The notes under the pieces are model-generated. The model saw only the letters and a list, made by a program, of their open reading frames with translations, was not told the DNA's origin and did not search any database. Shown piece after piece: positions 8,666 to 17,100 of a stretch of 64,000 nt of DNA. Positions within the stretch are counted from its first letter, which is position 1. Each line of letters begins with the position of its first letter. The position numbers were made by a program, and so were the translations under genes. This DNA comes from Cinclus cinclus (taxonomy: Eukaryota > Chordata > Aves > Passeriformes > Cinclidae), in the NCBI RefSeq assembly GCF_963662255.1, contig NC_085046.1, forward strand, positions 139,391,762 through 139,455,761, written 5' to 3'.

Positions 8666-10531
8666 ATGACAACCCTGATACGTCCCCCAAGGAATAGGGA
8701 TCCTGCCCCAGAGCCTGGCTGTGCCCCAGAGACTAAGGACTCTGCCCCAGAGCCTGACCCTGCCCCAGAGACTAAGGATTCTCCCCCAGAGACTAAGGAT
8801 TCTCCCCCAGAGACTAAGGATTCTGCTCCAGAGGCTAAGGATGTTGCCCCTGAGCCTGATTCTGCCCCAGAGCTCACCTCAGAAAGGAACCATCCAGAGT
8901 GGGTGGAGTTTCTAGTGAAGGAGATGGGCCAAATGCTGAAGGAGTACCTTTCCCCAGCTCTTGAGAAACTCTCCCTCTGCCTTAAAGAGGGAGAACCTGA
9001 TGGTGCAGCAGTGGAACCCACAAATGTTACATCTCTCCAGGCTCCAGCTGAACTGCAAGGGCACTCACAGCCAGCAGCAGTTGCCCCCGTGGAAACTAGA
9101 AAGTCTAAGGTGAAAACAAAGCACCTAGATAATAATGATCAGAAAGCAGGGCCCTCACAACCAGCAGGGGAGCCAGAGGTTGAGATTGTCACAGAGTCCC
9201 TGTCATATGAGAGTCTCCGTAATCTGCGTAAAGATGTTGTACGAAGGGGCCGTGAGGCTTTTACAACGTGGTTACTGCGGGTCTGGGACCTTATGGGTAC
9301 AGGTGTGCAGCTGGATGGTACTGAGGCAAGGAATTTGGGACCCCTGACCCAGGACTCAGGTGTGGATCACATATTCGTAAGGGAACCAGGCCCCCTTTCC
9401 CTCTGGGAGCGGCTTTTAATGAGTGTAAGAGAGAGGTTTGTCCATAGAGAGAGAATGCAGGAGCACCACCATAGAATGCGCTGGAAGACCACTGAGGAGG
9501 GGATCCAACAGCTGAGAGAAGTGGCAGTACTGGAGATACTCTTTGGGAGGGGTGGACAACATGACAATGACCCCGACAAGGTCAGGTGCACAGGGCAGAT
9601 GTTGTGGAATCTGGCACACCTGGGGCCATCTCAATACACCACATTCATTGCAGCCATTAATGCTGACACCAACCACGAGACAGTGGGTTCTGTTGCCAAT
9701 AAGCTCAGAAATTTTGAGAGTATAATGAACGGCCCAATGCAGGCTCAGGTCTCTGCTGTGATTAGGGAACTCAAAGAGGAGATGAAAGAGATGAGGGAGG
9801 AGATGACGAAGGTCAACGCAGCACCAGTGCGAGTCACAGATCCCCGAGTTAGAGCCCAACGTCCCCCAGCTAGGGAGAGAGGATACACCCCACGAGCTGA
9901 CCTGTGGTTCTTTCTGCGTGACCATGGGGAAGACATGAGGAGGTGGGATGGGAAACCCACTTCTGCCCTGGCAGCACGGGTGCATCAGCTCAGGGAGGGA
10001 AACACTAACCAAAGGAGCTCCACTAAAGTGAAGGTAGCCTCAACTTCCCATAACCAAGATGCAGGGTACTACAAAAGGGAAGATGATTTGTCAGATCCCC
10101 TTGAGGGAACCTCCAACATGTATGCCCAGGAAGGAAATAATAACCAGTGCAAGAGGGGCCCTGCCTCTAGCCAGGGAGAGGCATGGGAAAACCGGGTCTT
10201 TTGGACGGTGTGGATCCGATGGCCTGGCACATCAGAGCCACAAAAACATAGGGCATTAGTTGACACTGGTTCACAGGTCACCCTAATACCATCAGAACAT
10301 GTGGGGGAAGAGCCTGTTTCTATTGCTGGGGTGACAGGGGGATCACAGGAATTGACTTTGCTGGAGGCTGAGGTGAGCGACTGGGAAGGAGTGGCAGAAG
10401 CATCCAATTGTGACTGGCCCAGAGGCACCGTGTATTCTAGGCATAGACTTCCTCAGGAATGGCTATTACAAAGACCCAAAGGGACTCAGGTGGGCTTTTG
10501 GAATAGCTGCTGTAGAGGCAGAAAACATTAA
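8666..10531 (+). CDS. Endogenous retroviral Gag with in-frame protease, C-terminus disrupted
   Basis: This frame encodes 621 residues from the first in-frame ATG and stays open upstream to 8483, so the true start may be further 5'. Residues about 14-69 are a Pro/Glu/Lys/Asp tandem repeat (units like APETKDS). Residues about 310-355 (MLWNLAHLG to NKLRNFESI) look like the capsid C-terminal region. Residues about 361-390 form a short charged coiled coil rich in EEM. An arginine-rich stretch follows. No CCHC zinc knuckle is present. The retropepsin active site ALVDTGS has its DTG at residues 533-535 (10262-10270). After about 10375 the frame no longer encodes protease: the expected C-terminal motif appears in the next frame. 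The last 50 or so residues, to TAA 10529-10531, are therefore out-of-frame translation. Gag and protease share one frame without a shift between them. Confidence 0.8.
   Translation: MTTLIRPPRNRDPAPEPGCAPETKDSAPEPDPAPETKDSPPETKDSPPETKDSAPEAKDVAPEPDSAPELTSERNHPEWVEFLVKEMGQMLKEYLSPALEKLSLCLKEGEPDGAAVEPTNVTSLQAPAELQGHSQPAAVAPVETRKSKVKTKHLDNNDQKAGPSQPAGEPEVEIVTESLSYESLRNLRKDVVRRGREAFTTWLLRVWDLMGTGVQLDGTEARNLGPLTQDSGVDHIFVREPGPLSLWERLLMSVRERFVHRERMQEHHHRMRWKTTEEGIQQLREVAVLEILFGRGGQHDNDPDKVRCTGQMLWNLAHLGPSQYTTFIAAINADTNHETVGSVANKLRNFESIMNGPMQAQVSAVIRELKEEMKEMREEMTKVNAAPVRVTDPRVRAQRPPARERGYTPRADLWFFLRDHGEDMRRWDGKPTSALAARVHQLREGNTNQRSSTKVKVASTSHNQDAGYYKREDDLSDPLEGTSNMYAQEGNNNQCKRGPASSQGEAWENRVFWTVWIRWPGTSEPQKHRALVDTGSQVTLIPSEHVGEEPVSIAGVTGGSQELTLLEAEVSDWEGVAEASNCDWPRGTVYSRHRLPQEWLLQRPKGTQVGFWNSCCRGRKH
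8705..8872 (+). repeat. In-frame tandem repeat in gag (APETKDS-type)
   Basis: Units of 18 or 21 bases encode hexa- and heptapeptides such as APETKDS, PPETKDS, APEPDP, APEAKDV and APEPDS, about eight units in all. Three consecutive 21-base units at about 8764-8826 are nearly identical, which indicates recent expansion by slippage. The peptide is acidic, proline-rich and probably unstructured. It lies before the capsid-like part of Gag. Confidence 0.85.
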
Positions 10532-10920
10532 GCAATTGAACACCTTGCTTGGACTGTCGGAGAACCCATCTGTAGTGGGACTCCTGAAGGTGAAGGAGCA
10601 GCAAGTGCCAATTGCCACCTCGACAGTGCACCACAGGCAGTACAGGACAAATCGAGATGCCGTGATCCCCATCCACAAGATGATCCGTGAGCTGGAGGGC
10701 CAAGGGGTGGTCAGCAAAACCCACTCACCCTTCAACAGCCCCATCTGGCCTGTGCGCAAGTCTGATGGAGAATGGAGATTGACTGTGGACTATCGTGCAT
10801 TGAATGAAGTGACTCCACCGCTGAGCGCTGCCGTGCCGGACATGCTGGAACTCCAGTACAAGCTGGAGTCCAAGGCAGCAAAGTGGTACGCCACCATTGA
10901 CATTGCCAATGCATTTTTTC
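10377..10920 (+). pseudogene. pol segment 1: protease C-terminus and reverse transcriptase N-terminus
   Basis: This frame (offset +1 from gag-protease) is open from 10377. It carries the retropepsin C-terminal motif ILGIDFLR at 10434-10457, then the start of reverse transcriptase. The FNSPIWPVRK region lies near 10733, VDYRALN near 10787, and the first RT catalytic aspartate is in ATIDIANAFF near 10891-10920. Coding sense is lost after the T6 run at 10914-10919, where the RT continues in the next frame. The change from the upstream frame lies inside the protease domain and moves +1. That fits a small insertion or deletion rather than a retroviral minus-one slippage site. It is part of a Pol polyprotein, broken as written. 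Confidence 0.8.
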
Positions 10921-12549
10921 TCCATTCCTCTGGCAGCAGAGTGCAGGCCTCAGTTTGCTTTCACCTGGAGGGGCATGCAGTACACCTGGAACCGACTGCC
11001 CCAGGGGTGGAAACACAGCCCCACCATCTGCCATGGACTAATCCAGGCTGCACTGGAAAAGGGTGAAGCTCCAGAACATCTGCAATACATTGATGACATC
11101 ATTGTGTGGGGGAACACGGCAATGGAAGTATTTGAGAAAGGAGAGAAGATCATCCAGATTCTGCTGGGAGCTGGTTTCGCCATCAAGTGGAGCAAAGTCA
11201 AAGGTCCTGCCCGAGAGATCCAGTTCCTGGGAGTAAAGTGGCAAGACGGGCGGCGCCAAATCCCCACTGAGGTCATCAATAAGATCACCGTGATGTCTCC
11301 ACCAACCAACAAGAAGGAAACACAAGCTTTCCTAGGTGCCATAGGCTTTTGGAGAATGCACATTCCTGAGTACAGCCAGATCGTGAGCCCTCTCTACCTG
11401 GTCACCCGGAAGAAGAACGAATTCCACTGGGGCCCTGAGCAGCAGCAAGCCTTTGCCCAGATCAAGCAGGAGATCGCTCATGCTGTAGCCCTCGGCCCAG
11501 TCAGGACAGGACCAGAGGTGAAGAATGTGCTCTACTCTGCAGCCGGGAACAAGGGCTTGTCCTGGAGTCTTTGGCAGAAGGTACCTGGTGAGACCCGAGG
11601 CCGACCTCTGGGATTCTGGAGTCGAAGTTACAGAGGGTCTGAAGCCAACTACACCCCAACAGAGAAGGAGATCTTGGCCGCTTATGAAGGAGTTCAAGCT
11701 GCCTCAGAGGTGATTGGCACAGAAGCACAGCTCCTCCTGGCACCCCGACTACCAGTGCTGGGGTGGATGTTTAAAGGGAAGGTCCCCTCTACCCACCACG
11801 CCACCGATGCCACATGGAGCAAGTGGACTGCCCTCATCACACAGCGCGCCCGTATCGGAAACCCAAATCGCCCTGGGATTTTGGAAATAATTACAAACTG
11901 GCCAGAAGGTGAAGATTTTGGTCTTGCCGATGAAGAGGAGCAAGAACAAGTGACCCGGGCTGATGAAGCCCCGCCATACAACCAACTGCCAGCAGATGAA
12001 ACTCGCTACGCTCTTTTCACTGACGGTTCCTGTCGCATCGTGGGGATGAACCGGAAGTGGAAAGCAGCCGTATGGAGCCCCACACGACAGGTTGCACAAG
12101 CTACTGAAAGAGAAGGTGGATCAAGTCAACTTGCTGAACTCAAAGCCATTCAGCTGGCCCTGGACATTGCTGAAAGAGAAAAGTGGCCAAAGCTTTACCT
12201 TTACACTGATTCATGGATGGTAGCCAATGCTCTGTGGGGCTGGCTGGAAAGATGGAAAAAAGCTAACTGGCAACGTAGGGGAAAACCAATCTGGGCTGCT
12301 GATGAGTGGAAAGACATTGCCAGTCGGGTAGAGAAGCTACCCGTAAAGGTCCATCATGTAGATGCCCATGTCCCCAAGAGTCGGGCTAATGAGGAGCACC
12401 AACACAATGAGCAAGTAGATCAGGGTGCAAGGATAGAGGTGTCACAGATAGACTTAGACTGGCAACACAAGGGAGAGTTGTTTCTGGCTCGATGGGCCCA
12501 CGATGCCTCAGGTCACCAAGGCAGAGATGCTACCTATAAGTGGGCATGA
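10920..12549 (+). pseudogene. pol segment 2: reverse transcriptase palm, RNase H, start of integrase
   Basis: This long frame holds the RT body: LPQGW at 10996-11010, the catalytic YIDD at 11086-11097 and FLGVKW at 11224-11241. A thumb and connection region follows, containing GFWRMHIPEY and a tether-like NYTPTEKEIL. RNase H comes next with its acidic set D (12022), E (12136), D (12208) and D (12418). After that, the first two integrase zinc ligands (H at 12499 and 12514) appear. A TGA at 12547-12549 ends the frame inside the integrase N-terminal domain. The continuation is readable in the same frame to about 12654, so this is a point mutation, possibly CpG decay of an arginine codon. The RT-connection sequence is what most strongly suggests ERV-L. 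Confidence 0.85.
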
Positions 12550-12661
12550 GACCGAGGGGTGGATCTCACCATGGACAGTATCTCCCAGGTTATCCATGAC
12601 TGTGAGACGTGTGCTGCCATCAAGCAAGCCAAGCGAGTGAAGCCCCTCTGGTATGGGGGGG
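12550..12661 (+). pseudogene. pol segment 3: integrase zinc-binding remnant after the stop
   Basis: Read in the same frame as segment 2 but beyond the TGA, this short stretch contains the C-x2-C pair (C at 12601 and 12610) that completes the HHCC zinc domain, 28 residues after the second histidine. At the G7 run 12655-12661 the coding sense moves to the next frame (+1), where the integrase core continues. Confidence 0.75.
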
Positions 12662-13336
12662 CGGTGGTCCAAATATAAGTATGGGGAGGCCTGGCAGATT
12701 GACTACATCACACTGCCTCAGACACGCCAAGGCAAGCGCTATGTGCTGACCATGGTGGAAGCCACACCTGGATGGTTGGAGACCTACCCTGTGCCTCATG
12801 TCACTGCCCGCAACACCATCCTGGGCCTGGAAAAACAAGTCCTTTGGAAACATGGTACCCCTGAGAGAATTGAGTCAGACAATGGGACTCATTTCAAGAA
12901 CAGCCTCATAAGCACCTGGGCCAGAGAACACGGCATCGAGTGGGTGTACCACATTCCTTATCACGCACCAGCGGCTGGGAAAGTGGAACGGTGCAATGGG
13001 CTGCTTAAAACCACCTTGAAGGCACTGGGTGGGGGGACTTTCAAAAACTGGGAGATTAATCTACCAAAGGCCACATGGTTAGTGAACACCCGAGGTTCCA
13101 CTAATCGAGCAGGCCCTGCCCAGTCTGAGCCCTTGAGAACACCAGATGGGGACAAGGTTCCAGTGGTGCATATGAGAGGTATGCTAGGAAAAACTGTTTG
13201 GGTGAACCCTGCCTCCAACAAAGACAATCCAATTCGGGGGGTGGTTTTTGCTCAAGGGCCAGGGTGTACCTGGTGGATCATGCAAAAGGATGGAAAGACC
13301 AGATGCATACCCCAAGGAGACCTTGTTTTAGGGTGA
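12653..13336 (+). pseudogene. pol segment 4: integrase catalytic core and C-terminal domain
   Basis: This open frame of 227 codons encodes the integrase core with all three catalytic acids: D at 12701-12703 (QIDYI), D at 12878-12880 (SDNGTHF) and E at 12986-12988 (KVERCNG). The spacing is D-x58-D-x35-E, canonical for retroviral integrase. A tryptophan-containing C-terminal domain follows (TVWVNP, CTWWIM), ending at TGA 13334-13336. The core joins donor DNA to host DNA in a working virus. Here it is separated from the rest of Pol by the frame change at 12655-12661. No dUTPase or envelope frame follows before the 3' LTR. Confidence 0.85.
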
Positions 13337-13417
13337 ACTACCTACAATACTGTGCCTGCATCTGTAACTGTATGGATGTCTATAATTTGAAGATTTTAAT
13401 TTGATTTGGCATGATGG

Positions 13418-13441
13418 TAGGGGAAAATTCGGGGTGGATAA
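13418..13441 (+). other. Purine-rich tract before the 3' LTR
   Basis: A run of mostly A and G (TAGGGGAAAATTCGGGGTGG) lies a few bases before the 3' LTR, where the plus-strand primer tract is expected. It is interrupted by TTC, so it is an imperfect polypurine tract. Confidence 0.5.
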
Positions 13442-14148
13442 TGTTGAGGGTTAGTTCTTTCCTTTTTTTTTCCCTCTGTGGAATTTTCCCCATTGTCATG
13501 CTAAGATACCTGTTGACTGGGCCCTGGTGACAAGGGGGAGGGGACGGGAGGGAAGAGAGAAAGAAAGCCCCGCGAGATTCAAACATCCAGAAGAGGAAGT
13601 GGAAGGCTGGGCCTCGGCCCATTTCCCCCGCGGAGTTCGGACGAGAAGGACAATCGCTGCCTGTGTCCCATCCCTGCCATCCCAGCATCGGGAAACCACC
13701 ATCGGACCCTGCCCGGCTGTCTTCTCGCTGTGAACTACCACCATCCAGCACTCTGCTGATCACCGGGACCGACACCGTGAGCGGAGAGCTCTCTCTCTCT
13801 CCATCTCTCTCTCCCCCTGGGACAGCGCTGCCATCACCCCCAGCCCTCCTGCAGCTCTGCGGGACCCGCCCGCCCCCAGCACCGGGAACTGCAGCTCAGG
13901 GAAAAGGTGCCTGCAGCCAAAAAACACTGGGACTGAGTTACTGTTCTGTTTGTGGCTAATTTCATAGCTGTTGTTCTTGTTTGTCTTGTTAGATATACTA
14001 GTAAAGAACTGTTATTCCTACCCCATATCTTTGCCTGGAGAGCTCTCTTAATTCCAAAATTATAATAATCGGAAGAATCATGTTTTTTTTCAGTCCAAAG
14101 GGAAGCTTCTGCTTTCCTTAGCAAACACCTGTCTTTCAAACCAAGACA
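13442..14148 (+). repeat. 3' LTR of the ERV-L-like provirus
   Basis: This 707-bp block matches the 5' LTR, begins TGTTGAGGG and ends AAGACA (TG...CA). It keeps the terminal TG that the 5' copy has lost. Against the 5' LTR I count about six substitutions, at least four of them C/T or G/A changes at CpG sites. There are also 6-bp and 3-bp length changes and a one-base poly-T/C length difference. The variant hexamer AGTAAA is at 14000-14005. Confidence 0.9.
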
Positions 14149-14153
14149 GCAAA
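14149..14153. repeat. Target-site duplication, right copy
   Basis: GCAAA follows the 3' LTR directly and equals the five bases at 7422-7426. Confidence 0.8.
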
Positions 14154-17100
14154 GTAGGAGCTTCATACAAAATTTATTAGAGAAACCCCCTCCTTTTGAG
14201 TCACAAGGTGCAGGAAGGACCTCCTTGCTTTCTTAACTCCTTCTCAGAGAGGAGCCTGTGTGCAGCTGGATCCAGTCTTAGCCACAGATTTTGTCAATGG
14301 TTTATGTCTAAAGGATTACACAGGTGTAAGTGAACCTTTATACAGTTTTATCCACAGGACTAAGGATGACAAACCTAATCGATTTATATGATTATATTAA
14401 ATTATTTATTTTTATTGATAATAATGATAAAGATTAGAGAATAAATAGCTTAATCAGAATTATTTGCTACACAGCATGCATAGCTAAAACTACTAGTATA
14501 ATGCACTATTTTTGAAACAATACGGAAGCAAGTATATTAAAGCTAGCAAGAAAATTATCAAGGAGAGCTTGATGTTACTCACCCCCATACCCACACCTTG
14601 GGCAAACACCTTTTGCTCAGCCTTAAAGAGCAACCTTGAGGGGTGCTCCTACTCAGGGAAGAATCTTCATACACCTTGTGGTGATAATGTTAGAAGTGCT
14701 CCCTGTGCAAAAGTCGGACTGGCCTTTTGGAGTATAAAGTGATTGATGGTCAGTCATATGCATTTTTTAGATTATTTTTTATCAGTCTTAATAAGAAAAA
14801 TATGCTTTGTGCTAAAAAAGGCGTTAGGAACTCTTTAGCTTATTTTTCTCAACTCTCCTGACCCTCAGTTCCGTGTCTGGGCCAGCACATCCTTGCTGCT
14901 CCCAGCCTCAGTCAGGGAGGGTGTCTTGCATTCCTCACAGCAGGGTCTGATAGTCTGGTTGAGCTGGTCTCAGCATTCTTCAGCACTAAGAGCAGACCCT
15001 CCTTGCTCAGGCCATCACTGATAAACTTCCCAGGCAAACTTCAAGCTGCTGCATCCATGCTTAGGCACTGAGTTTTCTTACAATATGCTAAACTGCTAAA
15101 TGCAATTTTTGAGGCAAAATTTCAGATGAATTTTCCTTTTTGAATTACCTATAAGTGAGGCCTTTGTGCATTATGCTTGTAGGTGTTGGTGCCCAACTCC
15201 TCTTTACAGCACACTTCATGTTCTTCAGGAGGTATATTTTCCTTTGCCTGTGATAATATCCCAAGGTGCCCCATTAGAACTCAGCATGCTGCAACCATTT
15301 GGTTTGTGTGTTCATTATTTACTTGGCTCCTCAATTTTCCAGACAAAAACTGTTTTAATAAGGTAAGAGCAGGGAATTTTATGTGTTTGCTTCAAAGTTT
15401 TGAGAGGAAAATATTTCAGCTGTTACGGCTAACCAAAATTATGACTAGCACTAAATTGCACTTAATGAACTGGCCCTTGATTAATCATTTCAGAAGTAAA
15501 AAAACTAACAACATGTTTAGACTACTGTATATACATTCATTTCCATTACACTTTATTCTTCCATTATTTGGGTGTTGGCCAGTTGAGAAATGTACATTTC
15601 TCAGAACGTTCACAAATTTTAACATTTCTTTACATATTATATATATGAGTTTAACCACACACATTACATGCTTTTGAGGCAGTTCTTTAACACAACAGCA
15701 TGGAAGTGAGGGTCCAAGTCACCTGAGCCAAATTAATCTCAGTAATGTGGCTCCAAACCCACCAAAGGTGCTCAGGGGAGCTACACAGTATCAGGTGGGG
15801 AAGTTCAGTGCAGCAGCTGAACCATCAGCTATTTGCAGTGCTACTAATGATCTCCACTAAACTTCAGAAAGAAAAGTAATAATAAGCAGGAAAAGAGCCC
15901 CTGAACTGGGAAGTACAGACTTTTAAACACATATATCTATGTAATGTATTGTATGTTATTGTTATTTATTAGCCCTGTAACCATGACACAGACACACCCT
16001 ATAATGGCACGTGACAAAATGGTATGTGATTTTTTTAAAGACATAACATTAGAAAAAAGTTGCTTTAGTTTATTAACAGATGCTTCCTAAAGATGCAACA
16101 TAATATAGTGAGTTCTGTAATAGGGAATTACTGATACCTTTCGATCTGGCTCATGGGGAGAAATAATATTGCAAGTTCTATTTAGCTGCCTGTTTCTAAG
16201 AGCATTGACTAGGCATAAAACCTTAGAAAACCAGAAGTAATAATAGAATGGTTTACAAATAGCAGAAAATATAATTGTTTGGTAAGTGGCAAATATGACA
16301 TAATTTTCTGTATATGTTGCAAAATAATGAGAAAAGTACCTACTGTTATCTTTTCTTCAGCTTAGATATGTATAAATAGCTAATAAGTATTTCTGCTTGA
16401 TGGAGAGAACTATGTTTTGAAGGACAAAAGATATCCAAGTTTGTAAGACTGGTTTAAACTGATTTATTTATTTGTTTTGCCTTTAATAGTGGACAAATAA
16501 GCACCAGGAACAATAACATGAAAAAAGGTAAGAGCAGATTTTCCCAAAATTCTCCTTAAATGTGGAGGCTTACAGCTTTTTTTCATTGAAAGAAGAAAAA
16601 TCACGGAAAGAGTAGAAAAATGATCTCTGGTCATGATTAAAGGCTGTGCTCTTGGTACTCCTCCAGGCCTGCTTGGTCCTGACTCAGAGAGATTGATGCT
16701 TTCAAAGTTCTGATACAGTTTTGGTTCTCTGGTTGCACATCCAGGAATTGTGTCTGTTGACTCTTTTGTGAAAATGCCTCTGGGCAATTAGCTTGGGATA
16801 ATAAAGAAACTGAAGTGACCACTGTTGTTTGCATCCCTTTTTCAAATTAATATTGTGGTTTTCTTTGTTTTTTTTCAGGAAAACACAACATGGAGTGCAA
16901 TTATCACTGGCATGTTTCATAGCACAGTGCAATTCACTGCTTCATTCTATGTCAAGACTAGTTAATTGCACAGGATTCCAGAAAAAAAAATCATAAGAAC
17001 CTGCAGTTAGACTCCAAATATGGGAAAAATATCTATCAATGAATACTTGATAAACCTCCCCTGGCCCCATCAGACTGGAGAGAGAATAGCTGAGAAAATA

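Larger units (their letters stand above)
7427..14148 (+). mobile_element. Endogenous retrovirus, ERV-L-like (class III), LTR-gag-pro-pol-LTR
   Basis: This is a full-structure provirus of 6.7 kb. It has a 5' LTR (7427-8131), primer-binding site, leader, gag with protease, pol (reverse transcriptase, RNase H, integrase), purine-rich tract and 3' LTR (13442-14148), bounded by a 5-bp GCAAA duplication. Only about 105 bases separate the integrase stop from the 3' LTR, so there is no env. The pol motif set and order, and the close match of the RT-connection region to the pattern I know from ERV-L, place it in the spuma-related class III group. The LTRs differ at about six positions plus three small length changes, suggesting a fairly recent insertion. 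Pol nevertheless carries three frame changes and one stop. Gag-protease is open from 8666 to the frame change inside protease. Confidence 0.9.

Noticed and set aside
9416..10012. 198-codon antisense frame across gag
   Set aside because: It is a shadow of the gag frame on the opposite strand with no motif or control signals. I considered an antisense retroviral gene but saw no support.
10370..10440. Programmed ribosomal frameshift between protease and polymerase
   Set aside because: The frame moves +1, not the retroviral minus one. It lies inside the protease domain (between DTG and ILGIDFLR), and no slippery heptamer is visible. A small indel is the simpler reading.
13337..13441. Residual envelope gene
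   Set aside because: Only about 105 bases separate integrase from the 3' LTR, and no frame or motif suits an envelope.
15183..15677. 164-codon open frame on the plus strand
   Set aside because: It has no ATG at its start, AT-driven composition, no motif, and no splice or promoter context.
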